Shown here: one piece after another, positions 29,382-42,097 of the stretch
Numbering within the stretch: the stretch's first letter is position 1
Layout of the letters: every line of letters starts with the position of its first letter
Source: Rhizobiales bacterium GAS188
Lineage (GTDB): Bacteria > Pseudomonadota > Alphaproteobacteria > Rhizobiales > Beijerinckiaceae
Reading direction: 5' to 3'
NCBI GenBank assembly: GCA_900104855.1
Contig: FNSS01000001.1
Location: forward strand, 6,262,001-6,326,000
Length of the DNA stretch: 64,000 nucleotides
Notes under the pieces: model-generated
The model's input: the letters and a program-made list of their open reading frames with translations, nothing else
What the model was told of the DNA's origin: nothing
The model's database searches: none
Program-made: the position numbers and the translations under genes

Positions 29382-31073
29382 ATGTTGCTGTTTGGCGTAG
29401 CAAGACGCCGTCGATTTGCCTTGGGCGTCGCGGCATCGCTGGTGCTGGCTCTGTGCGTCAGCGCCGTCGTGTCGGGGCCGGCCGAGGCACGTCGCCATCA
29501 CCGCTTCCATCGCGTGGCCCACGGGGGAGGGTATCGTCCGCCCTTCTCGGCGATCGTCGTCGACGCCAAGGCCGGCAAGGTGCTCTACGCGGTCGACGCC
29601 AAGGCCTCGCGCCACCCGGCCTCGATCACCAAGGTGATGACGCTCTACCTTCTCTTCGAGCAGCTGGAGCGCGGCACGCTTACCATGGACTCCGAGCTTC
29701 GCGTCTCCCAGCACGCCGCCTCGATGGCGCCGACCAAGCTCGGTCTCGATCCGGGCGACACCATCGCGGTCTCGGACGCCATCAAGGCCATCGTGACCCA
29801 GTCGGCGAACGACATGGCGGTCGCGGTCGCCGAGCAGATCGGCGGCAGCGAGGAGAGTTTCGCCGAGATGATGACGCGCAAGGCGCGCTCGCTCGGCATG
29901 AACGATACGACTTTCGTCAACGCATCGGGCCTACCCGACGACGATCAGATCACGACGGCCTATGATCTCGCCATCCTGGCGCGCGCCATTCAGGAGCGCT
30001 TTCCGCGCTACTATCCGCTGTTCGCGACGCGCAGCTTTTATTATTCCGGGCGCGCCATGCGTAACCACAACCATCTGCTCGACCGTGTCGAGGGCATGGA
30101 CGGGATCAAGACCGGCTATACGCGCTCTTCCGGCTTCAACCTGATGACCAATGTGCGGCGCGACGGGCGCCAGATCGTCGCCGTCGTGCTCGGCGGCTCC
30201 TCGGCGGCCGGGCGCGATCGCATCATGGCCAATCTGATCGAGGACCATCTGCGCGAGGCCGCGCTCGGCGATCACATGGCGCCGGTCCTGGCGGATGCCT
30301 CGCCGCGCGCCAAGCCCGCCGTGGTCGCGGAAGCCTCGGCCCCGGCAAGGCCTCCGGCACGGCCGCTGACACTGGGTTCGGCAGGCGAGGGCGACGATCA
30401 GCGTCTTCCCGGCAATGTCCAGGCCTATGCTTCGACGACGACGCCCTCGGCACCGCGCTGGAGCGTCGCGAGCAAGCTCATCGAAGCGGCGGCCGAGCGC
30501 CAGGAACAGCCCTCCGGCAATGCCGATGCTGCGGCGCCGGCGAGCGGCAAGGTGTTCACCGATCGCCTGCCGCCCCGGCCGCCAGGTCTCGTCGCCCCAG
30601 GTCTCGTCGCCGAGGCGGCGCCGCTGCCGCCCGCCCGGGCCGAAGCTCCCAAGACCATGCTCGCCAGGCTGGACCCCCCGAAGGCGGCGCCCGCGCAGGA
30701 GCCGGCGAAGAAAGCTGATTCCGGCAAGGCCGACGGCGGCAAGGCTGATTCCGGCAAGACGGTTGCGGCGCATCTGCCCGATGACGCGCCGACCGCTTCC
30801 ATCGGATCGCGGCCCAAGGTCTCGCCGCGCCTCGGCTGGATGATCCAGCTCGGCGCGACGCCGGAGGAGACCAAGGCGGCAGCGCTCATCGAGCGCGCCA
30901 AGACCAGCGGCACCACCGTGCTGTCGAAGGCCGAATCCTTCACCGAGAAGGTGACGAAGGACGGCACCGTCCTGTTCCGTGCCCGCTTCGCCGGCTTCGA
31001 CGAAGATGCGGCCCAGACCGCCTGCAAGGTTCTCAAGAAGAACGGATTTGCCTGTTTCGCGACGCGGAGCTGA
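29382..31073 (+). CDS. D-alanyl-D-alanine carboxypeptidase with SPOR domain
   Basis: 563 residues. Signal peptide to about residue 36, then a penicillin-binding (S11) domain with Ser81-x-x-Lys84 (SITK), Ser141-x-Asn143 (SAN) and Lys243-Thr-Gly (KTG). A 180-residue Ala/Pro/Lys linker with small repeats leads to a C-terminal SPOR domain (about 485-563) that should target denuded septal glycan. Trims the terminal D-Ala of peptidoglycan stem peptides in the periplasm; the SPOR domain suggests action at the division site. Confidence 0.94.
   Translation: MLLFGVARRRRFALGVAASLVLALCVSAVVSGPAEARRHHRFHRVAHGGGYRPPFSAIVVDAKAGKVLYAVDAKASRHPASITKVMTLYLLFEQLERGTLTMDSELRVSQHAASMAPTKLGLDPGDTIAVSDAIKAIVTQSANDMAVAVAEQIGGSEESFAEMMTRKARSLGMNDTTFVNASGLPDDDQITTAYDLAILARAIQERFPRYYPLFATRSFYYSGRAMRNHNHLLDRVEGMDGIKTGYTRSSGFNLMTNVRRDGRQIVAVVLGGSSAAGRDRIMANLIEDHLREAALGDHMAPVLADASPRAKPAVVAEASAPARPPARPLTLGSAGEGDDQRLPGNVQAYASTTTPSAPRWSVASKLIEAAAERQEQPSGNADAAAPASGKVFTDRLPPRPPGLVAPGLVAEAAPLPPARAEAPKTMLARLDPPKAAPAQEPAKKADSGKADGGKADSGKTVAAHLPDDAPTASIGSRPKVSPRLGWMIQLGATPEETKAAALIERAKTSGTTVLSKAESFTEKVTKDGTVLFRARFAGFDEDAAQTACKVLKKNGFACFATRS
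30582..30611 (+). repeat. 15-bp tandem duplication in the carboxypeptidase linker
   Basis: Two identical adjacent copies of CCAGGTCTCGTCGCC, in frame, encoding PGLVA twice. A related 30-bp periodicity encoding ADSGK/ADGGK follows at about 30714-30760. Confidence 0.92.
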
Positions 31074-31114
31074 AGCCGCGTCGTCATCCCTTGAAGCCCA
31101 TCGCGTGTGGAGTA

Positions 31115-31849
31115 TCAGCGATGTCGGTTCAACAGAACGTCACGGGCCTGGTTGACGCGGGCCGCGAGATAGGTCGACCCGCCCTGGTCGGGGTGCAGTT
31201 TCTTCATGAGGTCTCGGTAAGCTCGGCGGACCGCCTCGTCGGGGGCGCCCGGCGCAAGGCCGAGAACCTCATAGGCTTCCTCCGCCGTCATCGCGCCAGG
31301 GCGGCGCCGGGCGGGGCCAGGGTCCGCATCAGCATATGCGTCTTCACGCCGTCCGGCGAAGCGGCGGTCAAGATAAGCCTGTAGCAGCCCTGCTCCTTCC
31401 GTATCGAGCTTGGCGCATTCCGCCATCAGCGCCGAGAGCTCGCTCTGCGTCATCAGCTCGAGCTCGCGCCCCACGAAGGCACCGGCCAGCACCGAGCCGC
31501 GCATGCCGCCTGTCGCATGGTCGATGCGCATCTCGATCATGGCCGTCCGCAAGGTCGATACGGCGCCCGCGGCCGAACCTCCAAAGCCCGCGAAGCCGCC
31601 GAATTTCCGGCCTCCGAAGCGCAATTTCGGGAGAGCGCCGGAGCTATTGAGCCACCAGGCGACGCCGAGCGCCAGCGCCGAGATCTCGACATGGCCGCGC
31701 AGCGCGAACAGGAGTGCGATGCCGAAACAGGCGATGACGCCCGATTTGCGGGCAAGGCGAAGCAGCGACCCGGGCGGGATCGAGATGATGCCGCGCCCGG
31801 CGCTCCAGATGACGAGACAGACGATCAGGCCGAGCAGCAGGAAGGTCAT
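31115..31849 (-). CDS. Membrane-anchored J-domain protein
   Basis: 244 residues. Two N-terminal membrane segments (about 2-24 and 37-66), a Gly/Phe-rich linker, then a C-terminal J domain (190-243) with the HPD motif at 219-221 (KKLHPDQGGS). The layout resembles Tim14/Pam18 and bacterial DjlA-like proteins, which recruit DnaK to the membrane. Conserved in Rhizobiales; client unknown. Confidence 0.85.
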   Translation of the reverse strand: MTFLLLGLIVCLVIWSAGRGIISIPPGSLLRLARKSGVIACFGIALLFALRGHVEISALALGVAWWLNSSGALPKLRFGGRKFGGFAGFGGSAAGAVSTLRTAMIEMRIDHATGGMRGSVLAGAFVGRELELMTQSELSALMAECAKLDTEGAGLLQAYLDRRFAGRREDAYADADPGPARRRPGAMTAEEAYEVLGLAPGAPDEAVRRAYRDLMKKLHPDQGGSTYLAARVNQARDVLLNRHR

Positions 31850-31997
31850 ATTTCACTCGGGGCGCGCGGGCGGGTATCTTTTCGCCGGGCCCGCTGCCGG
31901 CAATGAGGCGGGTCGCTCACCATACACTCTTATCTGGGCGCAACCTCCCGGCGAGCGCAAGATGGCGGAGCGACGAAAGCCCGCATTTCCGATCTGA

Positions 31998-32456
31998 TCA
32001 GGCGCTGAGCTCCGCAAGCGCGGCGCGCAGCTTCGCCGCATTGGCGGCGAGCGTCTCATTCGCCTCCATATTGGTGTGCGGCGCCTGCAGGGCCACGCGG
32101 TCATAACGGGGCAGGACGTGGAAATGCAGGTGGAACACCACCTGGCCGCCGGCGGCCTCCGAGAATTGCGTCAGAGTGATCCCATCCGCCTGGAAGGCGA
32201 GCTTGGCGGCCCGGGCGACGCGTTGCACCGTCAAGATGGTGTGGGAGAGCGCATCCTGGGGGACGTCGAGTATGTTGCGCGCGGCGACCTTCGGGATCAC
32301 CAAGGTGTGACCTGGAGTGCGCGGCATGATGTCCATGAAGGCGAAGCTGTGCTCGTCCTCATGCACCTTGTGGGACGGCACTTCGCCCCGCAGGATCTTG
32401 GCGAAGATGTTGCTTTGATCGTAGTTGCTTGGATCGTAGTTGCTTGAGGCGCTCAT
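31998..32456 (-). CDS. HIT family nucleotide hydrolase
   Basis: 152 residues, Hint branch. Histidine triad His109-x-His111-x-His113 in VFHLHFHVLPR; first core IFAKILRGEVPSHKVHED. Probably an AMP-lysine or dinucleoside polyphosphate hydrolase. GGAG 5 bases before the ATG. The N-terminus carries a tandem duplication (NYDPS NYDQS). Confidence 0.92.
   Translation of the reverse strand: MSASSNYDPSNYDQSNIFAKILRGEVPSHKVHEDEHSFAFMDIMPRTPGHTLVIPKVAARNILDVPQDALSHTILTVQRVARAAKLAFQADGITLTQFSEAAGGQVVFHLHFHVLPRYDRVALQAPHTNMEANETLAANAAKLRAALAELSA
32410..32446. repeat. 15-bp tandem duplication in HIT gene 5' end
   Basis: Two 15-bp units TTGCTTKGATCGTAG plus a partial third, in frame, adding five residues to the HIT protein N-terminus. 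Confidence 0.9.
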
Positions 32457-32549
32457 GCCGCTCCAGCCTTTCACGCTGACCTTGCCGGTCACGCCGATCT
32501 TGCAAGGCGCCAACCCGCCGTCAAGCGATCGTGATGCGCAACCCTGGCA

Positions 32550-33533
32550 TCAATTCGTCCCGTGATAGGATTTGAACCAGCGCACGAACTCCTCGATGCC
32601 GCGCTCGACGGGCGTCGAGGGCGCAAAGCCGAAATCGCGCTGCGTCTCGGTGATATCGGCATAGGTGCTCACCATCTCGCCCGGCGCCATCGGCACCATG
32701 AGGCGCTGGGCCTTGCGGCCCATCGCCCGTTCGACCATGTCGACGAAGTCGAGAAGCGGGGTCGGACGGTTATTGCCGATGTTATAGACCTTGTGGCGCA
32801 CACCGCCGGCGCCGGCCGCGGGCGGACGGGGGAGCGCCGCGACGAGGCCGGCGACGACATCGTCCACATAGGTGAAATCGCGCGACATCTCTCCGAATCC
32901 GTGGATGGAGATCGGCTCCCCGGCCGCGATGGCCACGGCGAATTTGTAATAGGACATGTCGGGGCGGCCCCACGGCCCATAGACCGTGAAGAAGCGAAAC
33001 CCCGTCGCAGCAACGCCGTGCAGATGCCCATAGGTGTAGGCGATATGCTCGCCCGCGAGCTTGGTGGCGCTGTAGAGCGAGACGGGCGCCTCGACGCGCT
33101 GCTCCGTCGAGAAGGGCAGCTCGCGATTGGCGCCGTAGACCGAAGAGGTCGAGGCGTAGAGGAGATGGGCGCAATGCTCGAGCTGCAAGGCGGCCTCGAA
33201 CACCGCGACCTGGCCCATGACATTGGCATGCACATAGAGCTCCGGCCGTTCGATCGAGTAGCGCACGCCTGCCTGAGCTGCGAGATGGACGATATGGGTC
33301 GCGTCGCGATGCCGCGCGAACAAGCTGCGCATCGCCGGCAGGTCGGCGATGTCGGCTTCGACGAACTCGAATGCCCCTGATTTGGCGATCTCGGCGAGGC
33401 GATCGCGCTTGAGGCTCACCGCATAGTAATCGTTGACCTCGTCGATGCCGACGACGTCATGGCCCTCGCTCAACAGCCGCCGCGCCAGATGCGAGCCGAT
33501 GAAGCCGGCAATGCCCGTGACGATGATCTTCAT
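32550..33533 (-). CDS. NAD-dependent epimerase, UDP-glucuronate 4-epimerase-like
   Basis: 327 residues, extended SDR. NAD-binding GIAGFIG at 7-13; catalytic Ser/Thr in ASTSSVYG and Tyr154-x3-Lys158 (YSATK). HLAAQAGVRYSIERP and the RFFTVYGPWGRPDM block are typical of UDP-glucuronate 4-epimerases, giving UDP-galacturonate for polysaccharides. No other polysaccharide genes nearby. Confidence 0.88.
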   Translation of the reverse strand: MKIIVTGIAGFIGSHLARRLLSEGHDVVGIDEVNDYYAVSLKRDRLAEIAKSGAFEFVEADIADLPAMRSLFARHRDATHIVHLAAQAGVRYSIERPELYVHANVMGQVAVFEAALQLEHCAHLLYASTSSVYGANRELPFSTEQRVEAPVSLYSATKLAGEHIAYTYGHLHGVAATGFRFFTVYGPWGRPDMSYYKFAVAIAAGEPISIHGFGEMSRDFTYVDDVVAGLVAALPRPPAAGAGGVRHKVYNIGNNRPTPLLDFVDMVERAMGRKAQRLMVPMAPGEMVSTYADITETQRDFGFAPSTPVERGIEEFVRWFKSYHGTN

Positions 33534-33743
33534 GGCGCCTCTCCGGCCGTCCGACCTTCCGACTTTCGCGGAGTGGCGGTTGCAGGGGCGCTAGCAGCGC
33601 GGCCGATTGCTGTCCAGCAGCCCGTTCGCCCCTCAGGCGACATGCCGCGGCCATCACGGCTGGCAAAGGGCGCGCGAGACTGCTACATGCCAGCGCAAAC
33701 CGAAGTTTCGCGTCTTTCGCGCGCAGGCGCAGCAGAGCCACCC

Positions 33744-34163
33744 ATGCAAAATGTGCTGATCATCATCCATCTCATCATCGTTCTGGCGCTCGTCGCCGTC
33801 GTCTTGCTGCAGCGCTCGGAGGGGGGCGGATTGGGCCTTGGTGGCGGATCGAGCGGCGTCTCGGGCTTTCTCACCGGTCGCGGCCAGGCCAATGCGCTGA
33901 CGCGCGCCACCACCATCCTGGCGGCGGGCTTCTTCCTCACCAGCATCCTGCTGACCATGCTGCAGACCTATGGGCACAAGCCGACCTCGATCCTCAACAC
34001 CACGCCGGCCGGCGTGACGATGCCCGCGCCCGGCCAGCCGGACGCGGCCGCCGGCGGAACGACCGTGCTCGATCAGGTCAAGGAGATCGAGGAAGGCGGC
34101 GGCACCGCGCGGCCCGGCCAGCCGGCGCCCGCGAACGGGCCGCAAGTGCCGCTGCCGAAATAA
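33744..34163 (+). CDS. secG: Protein translocase subunit SecG
   Basis: 139 residues. Two membrane helices (about 2-22 and 54-74) with the conserved cytosolic loop LLQRSEGGGLGLGGGSS; a long Pro/Gly-rich C-terminal tail usual in alphaproteobacteria. Stimulates SecYEG translocation. In many Rhizobiales pyrG follows directly; here about 6 kb of other genes intervene. Confidence 0.94.
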   Translation: MQNVLIIIHLIIVLALVAVVLLQRSEGGGLGLGGGSSGVSGFLTGRGQANALTRATTILAAGFFLTSILLTMLQTYGHKPTSILNTTPAGVTMPAPGQPDAAAGGTTVLDQVKEIEEGGGTARPGQPAPANGPQVPLPK

Positions 34164-34206
34164 GGTTTCGGGGCCGCAGGGGCGCGCAGGCGCGCCGCCC
34201 GCCGCG

Positions 34207-35262
34207 TTAAGCCGCCATGCGGGTCGAGGCGATCTTCGGCTCAGCCGCAAGCGCCAGCGCGGCAACCGCGATCGGATGGTCGCGGCCGCGCACATCATGC
34301 GTGCCGAGATGGGTGGCGCGCACCTCCTGCGGCAAAGCCGGAATGCGCGACAACAGCTCGGCGGAGATCAGGATCGGTGCGTCGAGCTCCCGGCACAGGG
34401 TCTCGAGGCGGGCCGTCGCGTTCACGGTATCGCCGAAATAAGCGATCTTGCGGCGGTCGACGCCGATTTCGCCGGCGACCACCTGGCCGCCATGCAGGGC
34501 CGCCCGGAAGCGTGGCACCACCCCGAATTTCGCTTGCCAGAAAGGGGTTTCCCTGGCGATCTTGCCTAAGAAGGCGAAGACACAGCGCACGCAGCGCGCC
34601 TCATCGACGCCGCGCCGCAAGGGCCAGGTGACGATGGCGAGATCGCCCACATAATCGTCGATGGCGCCTTGATATCTGCGCACCGGCTCGGCCAGCGCCG
34701 CGAAGAACTGGCCGAGATATTCCTGAGCGCGCAGATCGCCGAAGCGCTCCGCGAATTGGGTCGAGCCGGCCACATCGATGAACAGGAAGATGCGCTCCTC
34801 GGTTACCGGCTTGTGGTAGCGGCCGCGCAGCAGGCTGAGGAACACGTCGGTTCCGATCAGGTCCTTGACCCGCAGCACGAAAGTAATGATCGCCAACACC
34901 GCGAGCGCATAGATGATCTCGCTGAGGGGCACTTCGATGGAGGAGAGGAAGCTTCCGCCCGGCCGCATGCCGACGGCCCAGAGCATGGCGCCGGCAAGCT
35001 CGCTGCTCACGATGATGATGACGACATAGGTGGCGATCGAGACCGGCGCGTAGATCGGGAAGGGCAGGCGAGCAAGGCGCTGCTGCAGCGCGGGCAGGAA
35101 CATGCCGCGCAGAAAGGTCAACACCGGCACCCCCGTGAAGGTCCCGTAGACCATGCCCATCATGGGCCGTTCGGGCATGACGACGGTGGTGAAGAAGACG
35201 CCGGCCGCAACGCTGAAGATGAGGATGATGGCCCAACTGACGAGCCGGTGCTTGTGCGCCAT
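34207..35262 (-). CDS. Membrane-bound class III adenylate cyclase
   Basis: 351 residues: five or so membrane segments up to about residue 130, then a class III catalytic domain. All catalytic residues appear present: metal Asp163 (FIDVAGST) and Asp207 (YVGDLAI), adenine-selecting Lys272 and Asp278-Thr279 (RKIAYFGDT), transition-state Asn281 and Arg285 (NATAR). So an active adenylate cyclase is likely. The ATG at 35262 follows GGAG. Convergent with secG and upstream of, but separated by 195 bases from, the ABC transporter genes. Confidence 0.9.
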   Translation of the reverse strand: MAHKHRLVSWAIILIFSVAAGVFFTTVVMPERPMMGMVYGTFTGVPVLTFLRGMFLPALQQRLARLPFPIYAPVSIATYVVIIIVSSELAGAMLWAVGMRPGGSFLSSIEVPLSEIIYALAVLAIITFVLRVKDLIGTDVFLSLLRGRYHKPVTEERIFLFIDVAGSTQFAERFGDLRAQEYLGQFFAALAEPVRRYQGAIDDYVGDLAIVTWPLRRGVDEARCVRCVFAFLGKIARETPFWQAKFGVVPRFRAALHGGQVVAGEIGVDRRKIAYFGDTVNATARLETLCRELDAPILISAELLSRIPALPQEVRATHLGTHDVRGRDHPIAVAALALAAEPKIASTRMAA

Positions 35263-35457
35263 CCAGAGAACTCCGGGCGGACATGTGCCGCCATCCGCAT
35301 TCATTCGCAAGGCCTGGCGATACCCGGACGGCGCGCGAGAATTAAGGCGCCGAACAGGCTCGAACCCGTGGGAAACTTAGCAGAACGGGCACCGAAGATC
35401 GATGCCTGCGGCTGATCGGCCAGCCGTCTTGGAGCCCTCGGGGCGGCCTGTGTAGCC

Positions 35458-36528
35458 CTATGGGGCGCGTTCCGGCCGCGCCGCTCGGGCCCGGTTCACA
35501 AAACCGCGAATGGCGATCGGCGCCGCGATCGAAACGATGAGCAGGAGGCCGAGCAGGACGTTGATCACGATGCCGGGCACGTTCGTCAGCGAGAGGCCGA
35601 AAGTGGCGAGCCCCAGTACAAAGACGGCGAGCACGACGCCAAACACCGTCCCGACGCCGCCCGAGATCGCGACGCCGCCCAGCACCACCATGGTAACGAT
35701 GTCGAGCTCCCAGCCGAGTGCGATATTGGGCCGCACCACGCCGATCCTCGCGGTCAGCAGCACCGCGGCGAGCCCGGCCATCAGGCCGGCCAGGGTGAAC
35801 AGGGCGAAGCGGATGCGATCGACCCTGATGCCGGTGAAGCGAGCCGCGAGCGGATTGGCGCCGATGGCGAACAGACGCCGCCCGGTCGCTGTGCCGTGCA
35901 ACACGATGCCGTAGCCGATCGCGAGCACAAGGAAGATCAGGAACGATAGCGGCGTCGGCGGCATGGCGATGAAATAGGATTGGCCGAGATTGAGATAATC
36001 GGGCGGGAAGCTCGTATAGGCCTGATCGCCGAGCGAGACCTGGGCGATGCCGCGAAACAGCGACATGGTCCCGATGGTGACCACGATGGAGGGCACGCGG
36101 GTCCGCGTCACCAGGAGCCCGTTGAAGGCGCCGCAGATGAGCCCGACCGCGAGGCCCGTGACGATCAGCACGGGCGCCCCGTAGCCATTCGCGGCGGCGA
36201 AGCCGATGCAGAGCGCGGCGAGCGCCAGGGTGGCTGCGACCGAGAGGTCGATCTCCCGGATGAGGATCAAGAGCGCCATGGCGAGCGCGATGATCGCCTT
36301 CTCGGAAAAATTATACGTCGCGTCGGCGAGATTGTAGAGATCGAGGAAATAGGGCGAGACGAGCGTATTGCCGACGATCACGGCCGCCAGGAGGACGAGC
36401 AGGATGGTTTCCCAGCGCAGCACCAGATCGGCGACGCCGCGCGGCGCCCGGTCGGCGACCTGGTAGCGCGCGCCCGGCTCCGCCGGGGCGGCGTCGGGCT
36501 CGATGCCGGGATGCGGCTGCACGGTCAT
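35458..36528 (-). CDS. rhaQ: Sugar ABC transporter permease (RhaQ-like)
   Basis: 356 residues, RbsC/AraH-type permease (BPD_transp_2) with about ten helices; REIDLSVAATLALAAL is the conserved EAA-like region of this class. Last gene of a four-gene importer operon in the order binding protein - ATPase - permease - permease, as in the rhaSTPQ rhamnose importer of Rhizobium. Ten bases separate it from the preceding permease gene. Confidence 0.82.
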   Translation of the reverse strand: MTVQPHPGIEPDAAPAEPGARYQVADRAPRGVADLVLRWETILLVLLAAVIVGNTLVSPYFLDLYNLADATYNFSEKAIIALAMALLILIREIDLSVAATLALAALCIGFAAANGYGAPVLIVTGLAVGLICGAFNGLLVTRTRVPSIVVTIGTMSLFRGIAQVSLGDQAYTSFPPDYLNLGQSYFIAMPPTPLSFLIFLVLAIGYGIVLHGTATGRRLFAIGANPLAARFTGIRVDRIRFALFTLAGLMAGLAAVLLTARIGVVRPNIALGWELDIVTMVVLGGVAISGGVGTVFGVVLAVFVLGLATFGLSLTNVPGIVINVLLGLLLIVSIAAPIAIRGFVNRARAARPERAP

Positions 36529-36538
36529 CGGTGCGGCG

Positions 36539-37530
36539 TCATCCGCGCGCCCTCGCTGCCTCACGCCGCGCTTTCGGCAAAATGAGCTTGCCTCGGCTGA
36601 GATCGGCGCGCGCATTGATAACCACGGCCAAAAGGATGACCGCGCCCGAGATCCCCATTTGCCAGAATGGCGAGACCTGCATCACCGGCAATGCGTTGAC
36701 GATGACGCCGATGAAGAGGGCGCCCATCAGCGTCCCCGCGACGCTGCCGACGCCACCGCCGATCGAGACGCCGCCGATGACGCAGGCGGCGATCACGGTG
36801 AGCTCATACCCTGTCGCGATCTCCACATAAGCGACGCCGTAGCGCGCCACCCAGAGATAGCCGCTGAGCCCGGCGACGGCGCCCGAAATCGCATAGGCGA
36901 GGAGCTGCTGGCGGCCCGGATCGATGCCGCAATAGCGCGCGGCGATCGGATTGCCGCCGACCGCGTAGAGGCCTCGGCCCGGACGGGTCATGGACAGGAA
37001 CAGCCAAGCCGCGAGGGACAAAGCGGCAGCGATCCAGAACACGCTCGACAGTCCAAGGACAGTGAGCTTGGGCAATAGCTGGAAATTATCGCCCATATCG
37101 GCGGCATTGACTTGCGACCCGCCGCCGATGACCACGATCATGCCGCGAAAGATCGCGAGCGTCCCCAAGGTCACGACGATCGGGGGGATGCCGAGAAAGG
37201 CGATCAGGCTGCCATTGAGCAATCCCAATCCCGCGCCGATGCCGATCGCCAGCATGGCGAAGGCGGCGGGCGGCAGGCCGTGATGCGATTGGGCCACCAT
37301 GGCGGTCAGCATCCCGGTCAGGGCGAGATTGGCCGCGACCGAGAGGTCGATGCCGCGCGTCAGGATGACGATCATCTGGGCGACCGCCATCATGAACAGG
37401 AAAGATGTGTCGTTGAGCACGCCGATGAGGCTGTCGCGCTGCCCGAAGGCAGGCGCATAGACGCTGATGCCGATCACCATGGCGGCGACGATGCAGCCGA
37501 GCACCAGCTCGCGATATGCGAGAAATGCCT

Positions 37531-37534
<4 letters not shown>
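36539..37534 (-). CDS. rhaP: Sugar ABC transporter permease (RhaP-like)
   Basis: 331 residues, same permease family as its neighbour, with TRGIDLSVAANLALTGM. Pairs with RhaQ to form the membrane channel. Its ATG overlaps the stop of the ATPase gene (ATGA), showing translational coupling. An upstream in-frame start lies inside the ATPase gene and is not used. Confidence 0.83.
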
Positions 37535-39054
<1,520 letters not shown>

Positions 39055-39095
39055 GCGAGTCCCGCTGACCAGCCGAATTCAGCGAAACGGCGCCT

Positions 39096-40127
39096 TCAGA
39101 AGATTTTGGCGTATTTCTCGACATTGGCCTTATCGAAGGTGAAAGGCTCACCCATCACGGCTTCGCCGTCCTCGCCGACCTTGGTCTCGCCCATGCGGCC
39201 GAGCTTCAAGGTCGAGCCGGACGCGGCCGTGCTGCCGCCGAGAATATCCGCCATGATCTGCGTTGCCGAATAGCCGTAGTCGACCGGGTTCCAGATCGCG
39301 AAGCTGTCGCAGGCGCCCTTCAGCACCGCATCCTTCATCTCCGAGGGCAGGCCGAGGCCGGTGATGTAGACCTTGCCGGTGAGGCCGCCATCCATGATGG
39401 CCTTGGCGCCGGCGCGGATGCCGATCGTGGTCGGGGAGATCACGCCTTTGAGGTTCGGGTGGGCCTTCGCCAGCGACTGCATCTCGCGATAGCTCTTATC
39501 GTCCTGGTCGTCGCCATAGACGGTCGCGACGAGCGGCATCTTGGCGTATTCGGGCTTCTTCCACTCCTCCTTCATGGCGGCGATCCAGGAATTCTGGTTC
39601 GTCATGGTCGAGGAGGCGGAGAGGATGGCGACCTCGCCTTCGCCCTTGAGCGTCTTGGCAATCATCTGCACTTGCTTGGCGCCGATGAGAGCCGTCGAGG
39701 AGGCGTTGAGATGCATGATGCGGCCGTCCTTGGCGATGGCCGAATCGAACGAGATGACCTTGATGCCGCGCTGCATCGCCTTCTTGCCGACCGGCACCAG
39801 CGCATTGGCGTCGTTGGCCGAAACGATGATGCCGTCGACCTTCTGGGCGATCAGCGCGTCGAGCACGGCGATCTGGTCCTCGGCGGTCGGCTTGGTCGGC
39901 GCCGTATAGATGATCTCCATGCCGCCGATGGCCTTGGCGGCCTCATTGGCGCCATCACGGCAGGCATCGAAATAGCTATTGCCGAGATTCTTCACCACCA
40001 GCGCCACACGCCTATCGGCGGCGCGGGCCGGCAGCGTCAATCCCATGGGCAGAACGGCCCCGGCGGCGCCGGCAGCCATGAGCTGCAGAAGCCGGCGGCG
40101 GTCGGTTGTCGGGTGTTGCGTGTCCAT
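39096..40127 (-). CDS. rhaS: Sugar ABC transporter substrate-binding protein (RhaS-like)
   Basis: 343 residues. Tat-like leader TDRRRLLQLM and cleavage near residue 36 (ARA/ADR); periplasmic-binding-protein fold of the RhaS/LsrB group (KNLGNSYFDACRDGANEAAK, then TKPTAEDQIAVLDALIAQ). Rhamnose is the likeliest ligand by similarity; autoinducer-2 or another sugar is possible. First gene of the importer operon; its promoter should lie in the 163 bases shared with divergent pyrG. Confidence 0.82.
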   Translation of the reverse strand: MDTQHPTTDRRRLLQLMAAGAAGAVLPMGLTLPARAADRRVALVVKNLGNSYFDACRDGANEAAKAIGGMEIIYTAPTKPTAEDQIAVLDALIAQKVDGIIVSANDANALVPVGKKAMQRGIKVISFDSAIAKDGRIMHLNASSTALIGAKQVQMIAKTLKGEGEVAILSASSTMTNQNSWIAAMKEEWKKPEYAKMPLVATVYGDDQDDKSYREMQSLAKAHPNLKGVISPTTIGIRAGAKAIMDGGLTGKVYITGLGLPSEMKDAVLKGACDSFAIWNPVDYGYSATQIMADILGGSTAASGSTLKLGRMGETKVGEDGEAVMGEPFTFDKANVEKYAKIF

Positions 40128-40278
40128 GGATGGTCCTCCCCTGGGTTATCGTCGCTTCGACTGTCATCGAGCGATTTCGGCCGCACGTTAGGAGCGGGTC
40201 GGCATGCGGTCAATGCTGCGCTTGCTGCATGCCTGGCGGCAAAATTCAGAGCTTTCCGAATCAGGCGCGGCTTGATAA

Positions 40279-41919
<1,641 letters not shown>

Positions 41920-41936
41920 TATGGCGCGAGCGGCGC

Positions 41937-42078
41937 TCCTTCTCCCGCTCTTTTGCGGGAGAAGGTGCCGAGGCGAAGCCGAGGCGGATGAGGGACGGTC
42001 GAGCGCTTCACCGGCGTCCCTCATCCGCCCTCACTGCGTTCGGGCACCTTCTCCCGCCCAAGAGCGGGAGAAGGTGGC
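41937..42078. repeat. Composite palindromic intergenic element (GCGGGAGAAGG type)
   Basis: Two hairpins, CTTCTCCCGC-N6-GCGGGAGAAG (41939-41964) and CTTCTCCCGC-N6-GCGGGAGAAG (about 42049-42074), face each other across GCGGATGAGGGA / TCCCTCATCCGC, so the whole 140-bp element is a large cruciform-capable inverted repeat. This type is dispersed in many Rhizobiales genomes. It fills the gap between the convergent pyrG and hydrolase genes. Confidence 0.88.
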
Positions 42079-42097
42079 GCCCAGCGCGTTCATCAGG

